A DNA stretch of 11,254 bases, taken from the NCBI GenBank assembly GCA_013335665.1, contig JAAXVE010000016.1, positions 1 through 11,254 of the forward strand. Reading direction: 5' to 3'. Source of the stretch: Candidatus Falkowiibacteriota bacterium. GTDB taxonomy: Bacteria; Patescibacteriota; Patescibacteriia; Patescibacteriales; GWE2-39-37. The position numbers and the translations under genes were made by a program. Below are positions 1 through 3,848 of this stretch, piece after piece. The notes beneath the pieces are model-generated. The model searched no databases and had not been told where the DNA came from. It worked only from the letters and a program-made list of their open reading frames with translations. Numbering within the stretch: position 1 is the stretch's first letter; the number at the start of each line of letters is the position of its first letter.

Positions 1-27
1 CATAAGGGTTTAAGCCTTCCAGATAAC

Positions 28-72
28 AAAAAAGACTTTGAACTAAATCTTGTTTAGCCCAAAGTCTTTTTT
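28..72 (-). terminator. Intrinsic terminator downstream of tRNA-Cys, probably bidirectional
   Basis: A 13-bp perfect inverted repeat (28-40 with 60-72, AAAAAAGACTTTG and its complement) encloses a second 5-bp stem (CTAAA 43-47 with TTTAG 53-57). The arms begin and end in A6/T6, so on either strand the hairpin finishes in a U run. On the minus strand it lies about 50 nt past the tRNA-Cys 3' end. The plus orientation could also serve a gene left of the window. Confidence 0.8.
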
Positions 73-121
73 GTTGACCAACTCCCCGCCAAGGGTGGTT
101 TTCTCCTCAGATTATAACTTG

Positions 122-192
122 AGGTCACGGTGGGAATCGAACCCACGATAAGAGTTTTGCAGACTCATGCCTTACCACTTGGCCACGTGACC
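122..192 (-). tRNA. tRNA-Cys (anticodon GCA)
   Basis: Read on the minus strand this 71-nt sequence folds as a complete cloverleaf. It has a perfect 7-bp acceptor stem (GGTCACG with CGTGACC), U8, a 3-bp D stem (GCC/GGC), anticodon loop CTGCAAA with GCA at 34-36, a 5-bp T stem GTGGG/CCCAC around TTCGAAT, and discriminator U73. U73 and GCA are the identity elements of cysteine tRNA. The outermost anticodon-stem pair is a T-T mismatch. CCA is not encoded (the gene is followed by CAAG), so a CCA-adding enzyme must finish the 3' end. The gene has its own promoter (232-260) and terminator (28-72). Confidence 0.96.
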
Positions 193-193
193 C

Positions 194-218
194 AAAAAAC
201 AAGCAGGGTGTTACCCTG
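194..218 (-). promoter_or_regulatory. Terminator-like hairpin in the tRNA-Cys leader
   Basis: On the minus strand, CAGGGT-AAC-ACCCTG (218-204) forms a 6-bp hairpin. CTTG and a T6 run (199-194) follow, ending two bases before the mature tRNA 5' end. It lies between the predicted promoter and the tRNA, so it is part of the precursor leader. It could act as an attenuator or as a structure near the RNase P site. The stem is short and the U run starts 4 nt late, so it would be a weak terminator. Confidence 0.45.
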
Positions 219-231
219 TTTCATTGTTATT

Positions 232-260
232 ACTATATCAAAACGCTCAAAATCATTCAA
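232..260 (-). promoter_or_regulatory. Promoter for tRNA-Cys
   Basis: On the minus strand TTGAAT (260-255; 4/6 to the sigma70 -35) is separated by exactly 17 bp from TATAGT (237-232; 5/6 to the -10). Transcription would start near 225, about 33 nt before the tRNA. Call is from consensus match and position only. Confidence 0.6.
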
Positions 261-275
261 CCCCAAAAAACCGTC

Positions 276-336
276 ATATTTCTATAATAATTAAAAACGA
301 CCATATTGAGGTCGTTTTTAATTATTATAGAAATAT
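276..336 (-). terminator. Terminator of the 3D-domain gene: 27-bp perfect hairpin
   Basis: Positions 276-302 and 310-336 are perfect reverse complements (27/27) around the 7-nt loop ATATTGA. The inner part, AAAAACGACC with GGTCGTTTTT, has the usual terminator shape on both strands. The stem begins about 10 nt beyond the stop codon of the 3D-domain gene, and a further T6 run follows on the minus strand (265-270 region). It is far longer than a terminator needs to be. Confidence 0.75.
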
Positions 337-346
337 ATTTTGCAAT

Positions 347-958
347 TTACTCTTCCACAACATCAACTATTTCAATCTTAGCCTTCCTTACCCCAAACTT
401 CAAGGCGTCATTTTTACTCTTAAACCAAACATCAACCCTGTCAGGATACCTTGCGTTCATGCGATCCCTAACCACAAAAACACGTTCGCCAAATAACTCA
501 GGAATCCTAACTTTAGTACCAAACTTCAAAAAATTCGCTGCAATAGTGTCTTCTACACCGTGCTTGCATACATTAAAGCCATTAGCAGTGGTACATGGGC
601 TACTATCTGTCTGAGCAGCCTCAGAATTGTATGCAGTCATAGAATGATAGCCATGATTGACCAAGGTCTTTACCTTTACGACCTTCGGCTTGGAAACCGG
701 CTCTTTTTCTTTAAAATTAGCCGAATTGTCAGGAGTTGAATCAATTTTTTCATCAAAAAATGACTCTGCTGCGCTAAAACTTGAAACAGTCTGCAGATTA
801 TTTTTATTGGCAATTTCTGCCTTAATCATTCTTTCTTTTGCTAATATTGGCAAAGGAAACATTAAATAATCAAAACTGACAATTACGACCAGGATAACGA
901 CTATACGTTTATGATACGACCGCCTAATTAGGCGGTAAGTACTGCCACTTAAATTCAT
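347..958 (-). CDS. Membrane-anchored 3D-domain (double-psi beta-barrel) cell-wall protein
   Basis: 203 residues. A basic N-terminus is followed by one hydrophobic segment (about 19-40), probably an uncleaved anchor or signal. A polar, low-complexity linker (about 41-100) leads to a C-terminal 3D domain (about 105-200). The domain is recognised by T-A-Y (108-110), PCTTANG (121-127), FGTKV (146-150), VRDRM and DRVDV with Asp165, Asp173 and Asp176, and the closing ALKFG...KIEI strand. The 3D fold is related to MltA/RlpA-type murein enzymes, so a role in peptidoglycan turnover outside the membrane is inferred; the exact reaction is not known. Cys122 and Cys131 flank the TANG segment and may form a disulfide. 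The ATG at 958 has no clear Shine-Dalgarno. The gene is a single transcription unit with its own promoter (1023-1051) and terminator (276-336). Confidence 0.82.
   Translation of the reverse strand: MNLSGSTYRLIRRSYHKRIVVILVVIVSFDYLMFPLPILAKERMIKAEIANKNNLQTVSSFSAAESFFDEKIDSTPDNSANFKEKEPVSKPKVVKVKTLVNHGYHSMTAYNSEAAQTDSSPCTTANGFNVCKHGVEDTIAANFLKFGTKVRIPELFGERVFVVRDRMNARYPDRVDVWFKSKNDALKFGVRKAKIEIVDVVEE
919..936. repeat. 18-bp perfect palindrome inside the 3D-domain gene start
   Basis: ACCGCCTAATTAGGCGGT is perfectly self-complementary and covers roughly codons 8-14 of the 3D-domain gene. In RNA it would give a 7-bp GC-rich stem with an AAUU loop just inside the coding region. In DNA it would suit a dimeric regulator. 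It may be chance or codon-driven. Confidence 0.5.
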
Positions 959-978
959 AAGAATCTTTAAAATTTAAA

Positions 979-998
979 AGCCTACCATAAGATAGGCT
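979..998 (-). promoter_or_regulatory. Leader hairpin before the 3D-domain gene
   Basis: On the minus strand AGCCTA (998-993) pairs with TAGGCT (984-979) around an 8-nt loop, followed by TTTAAATTTT. It lies between the predicted transcription start and the ATG at 958. It could be a weak attenuator or simply leader structure. Confidence 0.4.
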
Positions 999-1012
999 CG
1001 GTTCTCTTTTTC

Positions 1013-1024
1013 GTAATCGATTAC
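1013..1024. promoter_or_regulatory. Operator-like palindrome at the 3D-domain gene promoter
   Basis: GTAATCGATTAC is a perfect 12-bp palindrome. It overlaps the downstream edge of the predicted -10 box and the expected transcription start, a classical place for a repressor site. No regulator is identified. Confidence 0.4.
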
Positions 1025-1051
1025 CTTAGCACATTTTTACATTTTTGTCAA
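1023..1051 (-). promoter_or_regulatory. Promoter for the 3D-domain gene
   Basis: On the minus strand a perfect TTGACA (1051-1046) is followed after exactly 17 bp by TAAGGT (1028-1023; 3/6 to TATAAT). It lies between the terminator of the pilin-like operon and the 3D-domain gene, giving a leader of about 58 nt. Confidence 0.55.
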
Positions 1052-1077
1052 CCATAACATGCCGTATTTTTATCAAT

Positions 1078-1108
1078 AAAAAAATCCGGAACTAATTCCG
1101 GATTTTTT
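1078..1108 (-). terminator. Terminator of the pilin-like operon
   Basis: AAAAAATCCGGAA (1079-1091) pairs perfectly with TTCCGGATTTTTT (1096-1108) around the loop CTAA. On the minus strand the stem runs into T7 (1084-1078). It starts 16 nt after the stop codon of the last pilin-like gene. The symmetrical A/T tracts make it potentially bidirectional. Confidence 0.88.
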
Positions 1109-1124
1109 ATATTTTTTCTTTAAT

Positions 1125-1526
1125 TTATTTTACAACTGCGTCGAGACTTGAAAAGACGAAATAACTTATTGAATAAGCGGCAACTATTATAACCAAACCT
1201 ATGATTGCCTTCATTATAGTATCTTTGGCTTTTTCAACCTTACCGCTATCACCTCCAGCTGTCATCCAATTGTAGCCGGCCAACACGATCAATACGACAA
1301 AGATGACCCCCAAAAGACCAATGAAGGCCTGAATGACCACGGCAACAATCTGAGTAGCTGAAGCATTTTCTTCAAATCCTGCCGCACCATTAAATGTCGA
1401 CAAATTTGATGCTGAGCGAGTTTTAGACAAATCTATAAGCTTCATTGCATGCGTGGTTAGCGGTATAAGAAAAAAAATCGCAAAAGCTAAAACAAAGGGA
1501 ACAATATTTTTTTTGTTTTTTTTCAT
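1125..1526 (-). CDS. VirB2/TrbC-like T4SS pilin family protein, sixth in the array
   Basis: 133 residues from the ATG at 1526. The frame stays open upstream to 1607, but the usual signal-peptide start is here: MKKNKK, then a hydrophobic core, then cleavage after THA at about residue 27. Codon 1 shares its A with the TAA of the preceding gene (TAATG), implying translational coupling. The mature part has a polar segment with AAGFEE, a long first helix (VIQAFIGLLGVIFVVLIVL), the loop AGYNWMTAGGDSGKVEKAKD, and a second helix (AIIGLVIIVAAYSISYFVF). This is the two-helix hairpin of VirB2/TrbC-type pilins; I believe the matching Pfam family is T4SS_pilin. Terminator 1078-1108 follows. The role in an envelope or pilus structure is inferred. 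Confidence 0.78.
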   Translation of the reverse strand: MKKNKKNIVPFVLAFAIFFLIPLTTHAMKLIDLSKTRSASNLSTFNGAAGFEENASATQIVAVVIQAFIGLLGVIFVVLIVLAGYNWMTAGGDSGKVEKAKDTIMKAIIGLVIIVAAYSISYFVFSSLDAVVK

Positions 1527-1909
1527 TATGATGCAAATATCGGCACAACCCATGCCCAAATGGCATAAGCGCCAACTGTAATAATTAAACCGATTACTGC
1601 TTGCCACAAAGTCTTTTTTGCCGTTTCAACTTTACCATTTTCTCCTGCTGCAGTCATCCAGTTATACCCGGAATAGACGATCAAGACGATAAAAATAGTA
1701 CCCAATAAGCCGAAGAAAACATTTATTAATTGCCCCACAAGATAAAGCACCGAAGTCTCTGTCACTCCTTCATACCCTGCATTAGTGGTCACGGCATTCA
1801 TTCTCCCAAAGAGCGTATTTGCCGTGGAAGGCGCCGCCGCAAGTGCTAACGCCGGACTTGCGATGCTTAGTATGGCACTTATAAATACACAAATACGTTT
1901 TTTATCCAT
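1526..1909 (-). CDS. VirB2/TrbC-like T4SS pilin family protein, fifth in the array
   Basis: 127 residues. MDKKR and a hydrophobic core end in ALA-AAP (cleavage near residue 25). A polar stretch containing NAGYEG precedes helix 1 (LINVFFGLLGTIFIVLIVY), the loop SGYNWMTAAGENGKVETAKK, and helix 2 (AVIGLIITVGAYAIWAWVV). The loop is nearly identical to that of the fourth and sixth members, placing it in the YNWM subgroup. It starts 9 nt after the preceding stop with no Shine-Dalgarno, and its stop overlaps the next ATG by one base. Two tryptophans near the C-terminus (AIWAWVV) replace the SYFV seen in its neighbours. The function beyond pilin-like topology is inferred. Confidence 0.8.
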   Translation of the reverse strand: MDKKRICVFISAILSIASPALALAAAPSTANTLFGRMNAVTTNAGYEGVTETSVLYLVGQLINVFFGLLGTIFIVLIVYSGYNWMTAAGENGKVETAKKTLWQAVIGLIITVGAYAIWAWVVPIFAS

Positions 1910-1918
1910 AGTAGCAAA

Positions 1919-2362
1919 TTAATTTGGGATTGTTGGGGCACCTGAATAATCAGATTTTAAAGTATTTTTAGACAGATTCGCCAAAACGAAATAACTGATC
2001 GCATATGCAGCAAGAACTACCACTATCCCCATAATTCCTCGCGTGATAGTCTTTTTTGCTAACGTCACCTTGGCGTCGTCGCCTGCAGCTGTCATCCAGT
2101 TATATCCGCCATAAACCATCAACACAACAAAGATAACGCCAAGAAGAGACAGTAAGGTTTGAATTATCGTACCGACTAATAATTCGACAGAAACTTTGCT
2201 ATTATCAGTCTCATAGCCGGCATTACTAACAACATTGCCAAGAGGCAAAGTGCCGTCCGTTTTGAACGCATCGCCGATTCCGGCTGCATGCGAATATTGT
2301 ATAGCGAAAAAAAATAAAATTATCGATAAGGATATTGCCCTTTTTATAATACTTTTAGTCAT
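1919..2362 (-). CDS. VirB2/TrbC-like T4SS pilin family protein, fourth in the array
   Basis: 147 residues, the longest of the array. The signal peptide ends in SHA-AGI (about residue 26). Next come a polar segment with SNAGYETDNS, helix 1 (IIQTLLSLLGVIFVVLMVY), the loop GGYNWMTAAGDDAKVTLAKK, and helix 2 (IMGIVVVLAAYAISYFVLA). Unlike the others it has a polar C-terminal tail of about 18 residues (NLSKNTLKSDYSGAPTIPN) after helix 2, which would sit on the same side of the membrane as the N-terminus. It starts 6 nt after the previous stop codon with no Shine-Dalgarno. It belongs to the YNWM subgroup with the next two genes. Confidence 0.8.
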   Translation of the reverse strand: MTKSIIKRAISLSIILFFFAIQYSHAAGIGDAFKTDGTLPLGNVVSNAGYETDNSKVSVELLVGTIIQTLLSLLGVIFVVLMVYGGYNWMTAAGDDAKVTLAKKTITRGIMGIVVVLAAYAISYFVLANLSKNTLKSDYSGAPTIPN

Positions 2363-2368
2363 ATGAAT

Positions 2369-2767
2369 TTATTTAGCGACTTGCGCTGCGGTCATTAGTC
2401 CGCCGACAAAGGCGGTTATCGCATAAGCGCCCAAGACCACCAACAGCCCGATAATAGCTCTTTCTAAAATCTTTTTCGCTTCAGCCACGGCAGCGTCATT
2501 ACCCTGCGCGTTCATCCATTTAAAGCCGGCATAAATCGACAGAAGTAAAAACAAGACGCCGACAAAACTCAACACTATCTGTATTACATTGGCGATCTTA
2601 GCGTTCAAAGTTGCCTGGTTGGCCGTCGTGTTGAGAGTATAACCAGCGCCGGTGGGTCCTGCGGTATTGTTCAAGCCAGTCTTGGCTCCGAAATTATAAG
2701 CTGCATGCGCGCCGCAGGCTACCGACATGAAGAGGCTGAAAATCAAAATTTTAAACAATCGTTTCAT
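2369..2767 (-). CDS. VirB2/TrbC-like T4SS pilin family protein, third in the array
   Basis: 132 residues. The signal peptide begins MKRLFK and ends in AHA-AYN (about residue 22). A Gly/Thr/Asn-rich segment containing GAGYTLNTTANQ follows. Helix 1 (IQIVLSFVGVLFLLLSIY), the loop AGFKWMNAQGNDAAVAEAKK, and helix 2 (AIIGLLVVLGAYAITAFVGG) complete the hairpin topology. The FKWM and QGND signature groups it with the second member (LKWM, QGND). It starts 2 nt after the preceding stop codon (TAAGTATG), with no Shine-Dalgarno, so it probably depends on coupled translation. Confidence 0.8.
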   Translation of the reverse strand: MKRLFKILIFSLFMSVACGAHAAYNFGAKTGLNNTAGPTGAGYTLNTTANQATLNAKIANVIQIVLSFVGVLFLLLSIYAGFKWMNAQGNDAAVAEAKKILERAIIGLLVVLGAYAITAFVGGLMTAAQVAK

Positions 2768-2769
2768 AC

Positions 2770-3180
2770 TTATGTGGTAATTTGCGTGCCGATAAAGTTA
2801 GTGATAGCGTAAGCGCTCAAAACGACCAGTAAACCGATCGTGGCATTGATGATCAGCTCCTTAGCCTCTGCCACTTGTTTGTCATTGCCTTGAGCAGTCA
2901 TCCATTTCAAACCGCCCCAAACTATAAAGACAAAAAAGATGACACCGACATAAGATAGTATTTGTCCGATCAGCTTGCCCACTTTAACCTCGATGCTATC
3001 CGTCGTGCTCTGATAACCCATGGCGCTTCGCGCGTCCTGATCAACCGCACTCATTGTTGTGTTAAGACCAGTGTCTACTGCCGCCCGCGCATTAAAAAAC
3101 GGCAAAGTAAAAAAAACCAACAAAAAAACCGCCATCAATACCGGTTTCATCCTCTTTGATATTTTTTCTAAGCTAAACAT
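2770..3180 (-). CDS. VirB2/TrbC-like T4SS pilin family protein, second in the array
   Basis: 136 residues from the ATG at 3180. The frame stays open to 3327, but that extension would read through the 3199-3259 hairpins into the preceding gene and lacks a signal peptide. MKPVLM at 3150 is an alternative start (126 residues). The signal peptide ends in ARA-AVD. A polar part with SAMGYQSTTDS precedes helix 1 (LIGQILSYVGVIFFVFIVW), the loop GGLKWMTAQGNDKQVAEAKE, and helix 2 (ATIGLLVVLSAYAITNFIG). The 92-nt gap from the first gene is the only large gap in the array and holds the strong hairpins. No convincing Shine-Dalgarno is seen. Confidence 0.78.
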   Translation of the reverse strand: MFSLEKISKRMKPVLMAVFLLVFFTLPFFNARAAVDTGLNTTMSAVDQDARSAMGYQSTTDSIEVKVGKLIGQILSYVGVIFFVFIVWGGLKWMTAQGNDKQVAEAKELIINATIGLLVVLSAYAITNFIGTQITT

Positions 3181-3198
3181 AGTTTCTTTTGGCTTATC

Positions 3199-3259
3199 CT
3201 GCATTCCTGCGGAGAAGAATTTCTTCTCCGCAGGAATGCAGAGTAATATACTCTGCATT
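3199..3259 (-). promoter_or_regulatory. Intercistronic hairpin: 21-bp perfect stem with an overlapping competing hairpin
   Basis: Positions 3199-3219 and 3221-3241 are perfect reverse complements (21/21, one central base). Overlapping this, 3235-3245 pairs perfectly with 3249-3259 (11 bp, loop ATA). The segment AATGCAG (3235-3241) therefore has two alternative partners, CTGCATT at 3199-3205 and at 3253-3259. A further odd palindrome, TGCATTATGCA, lies at 3254-3264. No U tract follows, so it is not an ordinary terminator. It lies between the first and second pilin-like genes and could be an mRNA stabiliser or an RNase III-type processing site. Confidence 0.75.
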
Positions 3260-3272
3260 ATGCAAACAAGTT

Positions 3273-3662
3273 TTAGTTCATGGTTGCGTTGGTAGCCGCC
3301 GAGATAACAAACCTCGAGATACCCCAACTTGCTAAGACGATGACCAAACCGATAACACCGGCTGCCATCAATTTCTTTGCCTCACCGATCTTATCCTCGG
3401 AACCGCCAGAAGTCATCCACTTGAAACCACCGGCAACGATGATAACAACTGCGATGATACCCAAGAAGCCAAGAGCAACATTGATGATGCGAGCCACGAT
3501 GACCTGAGGTGAGTTGTTAGTCAAACCGATATCCTGGGATATAGCTTGATCTTGACCGCCCCACAAATCCTGAGTGGCTTGAAACTGAGCGTGAGCTGCA
3601 AAAGTAGGTAGTAAAACTACGATCCAAGCAGCGACGATAGCAATTTTTCGCAATGCTTTCAT
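3273..3662 (-). CDS. VirB2/TrbC-like T4SS pilin family protein, first in the array; candidate major subunit
   Basis: 129 residues. The signal peptide (1-25) ends in AHA-QFQ. The mature region has a Gln-rich polar segment (26-50), helix 1 (about 54-79, ending VVIIVAGG), the loop FKWMTSGGSEDKIGEAKK (80-97), and helix 2 (about 98-120). This matches VirB2/TrbC pilins in length, topology and cleavage type. It lacks the aGY motif that the other five carry before helix 1. It is promoter-proximal, has the only strong Shine-Dalgarno in the window (AGGGGGTG, 3674-3667), follows a long structured leader, and is followed by a stable intercistronic hairpin. These features suggest it is the most abundantly made member. 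Assembly into a pilus is inferred, since no secretion ATPase or channel gene is present here. Confidence 0.82.
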   Translation of the reverse strand: MKALRKIAIVAAWIVVLLPTFAAHAQFQATQDLWGGQDQAISQDIGLTNNSPQVIVARIINVALGFLGIIAVVIIVAGGFKWMTSGGSEDKIGEAKKLMAAGVIGLVIVLASWGISRFVISAATNATMN

Positions 3663-3666
3663 AATT

Positions 3667-3674
3667 CACCCCCT
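3667..3674 (-). promoter_or_regulatory. Strong Shine-Dalgarno of the first pilin-like gene
   Basis: AGGGGGTG on the minus strand differs by one base from AGGAGGTG and ends 4 nt before the ATG at 3662. It is the only near-consensus ribosome binding site in the window and fixes the start of this gene. Confidence 0.85.
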
Positions 3675-3687
3675 CTCTGGTGACGCA

Positions 3688-3705
3688 TACAAGCTTTCGC
3701 TTATA
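3688..3705 (-). promoter_or_regulatory. Leader hairpin with GAAA tetraloop
   Basis: On the minus strand TATAAGC-GAAA-GCTTGTA forms a 7-bp stem (one G-U pair) closed by a GNRA tetraloop, 13 nt upstream of the Shine-Dalgarno. An alternative 4-bp stem, CGCT-ATA-AGCG, would compete for the same AAGCG. Confidence 0.5.
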
Positions 3706-3715
3706 GCGCGGTTAT

Positions 3716-3783
3716 ATCTGATGTAACTTGAATAATTCAGCCCATTAGGCCTAATGAGCTAAACTGCTTCAGTTGCATCAAAT
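3716..3783 (-). promoter_or_regulatory. Long imperfect stem-loop in the pilin operon leader
   Basis: Positions 3716-3749 and 3750-3783 form a 34-bp inverted repeat with 25/34 Watson-Crick matches, centred on the perfect palindrome CATTAGGCCTAATG (3743-3756). By my hand count, 5 of the 9 mismatches become G-U pairs in minus-strand RNA (30/34 pairable) against 3 on the plus strand. This favours an RNA element in the leader of the pilin-like operon. Its function is unknown. Confidence 0.6.
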
Positions 3784-3788
3784 CTGTT

Positions 3789-3805
3789 TATTAACATTGT
3801 TAATA
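3789..3805. promoter_or_regulatory. Operator-like palindrome at the pilin operon promoter
   Basis: TATTAACATTGTTAATA is an 8+1+8 bp perfect palindrome. It abuts the predicted -10 box and covers the expected transcription start of the pilin-like operon. The position fits a repressor site; the regulator is unknown. Confidence 0.42.
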
Positions 3806-3834
3806 TTTTAGCATATTTTGGCTAATCGTAACAA
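3805..3834 (-). promoter_or_regulatory. Promoter of the pilin-like operon (extended -10)
   Basis: On the minus strand TTGTTA (3834-3829; 4/6) is followed after 18 bp by TAAAAT (3810-3805; 5/6), which is preceded by TGC, an extended -10. Transcription would start near 3798 and give a leader of about 135 nt. It lies directly behind the GT2 gene, which has no obvious terminator, so read-through from the glycosylation cassette is possible. Confidence 0.6.
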
Positions 3835-3848
3835 CAGCCAAAAAATAT

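Noticed and set aside
73..121. Possible small RNA between tRNA-Cys and its terminator
   Set aside because: Only the trailer of the tRNA transcript is evident; TATAAT on the minus strand (116-111) has no matching -35 and no conserved structure is seen.
224..614. Open frames on the plus strand across the 3D-domain gene and its terminator
   Set aside because: They run antisense through the well-supported 3D domain and across the 27-bp hairpin, with no family resemblance.
1527..1607. N-terminal extension of the sixth pilin-like protein
   Set aside because: It would overlap the fifth gene by about 80 nt and bury the signal peptide; the TAATG start at 1526 is consistent with the array.
3059..3295. 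Plus-strand open frame over the intercistronic hairpin
   Set aside because: It is antisense to the second pilin-like gene and its peptide is produced by reading through the inverted repeat, so it is not credible as a gene.
3181..3327. N-terminal extension of the second pilin-like protein
   Set aside because: The extension would translate the 21-bp hairpin and overlap the preceding gene; the signal-peptide start at 3180 (or 3150) fits the other five members.
1125..3662. Retron, toxin-antitoxin or bacteriocin cluster as an explanation of the small-gene array
   Set aside because: The genes share one topology and signal peptides and carry the pilin-like loop; there is no reverse transcriptase, antitoxin-like partner, immunity gene or transporter.
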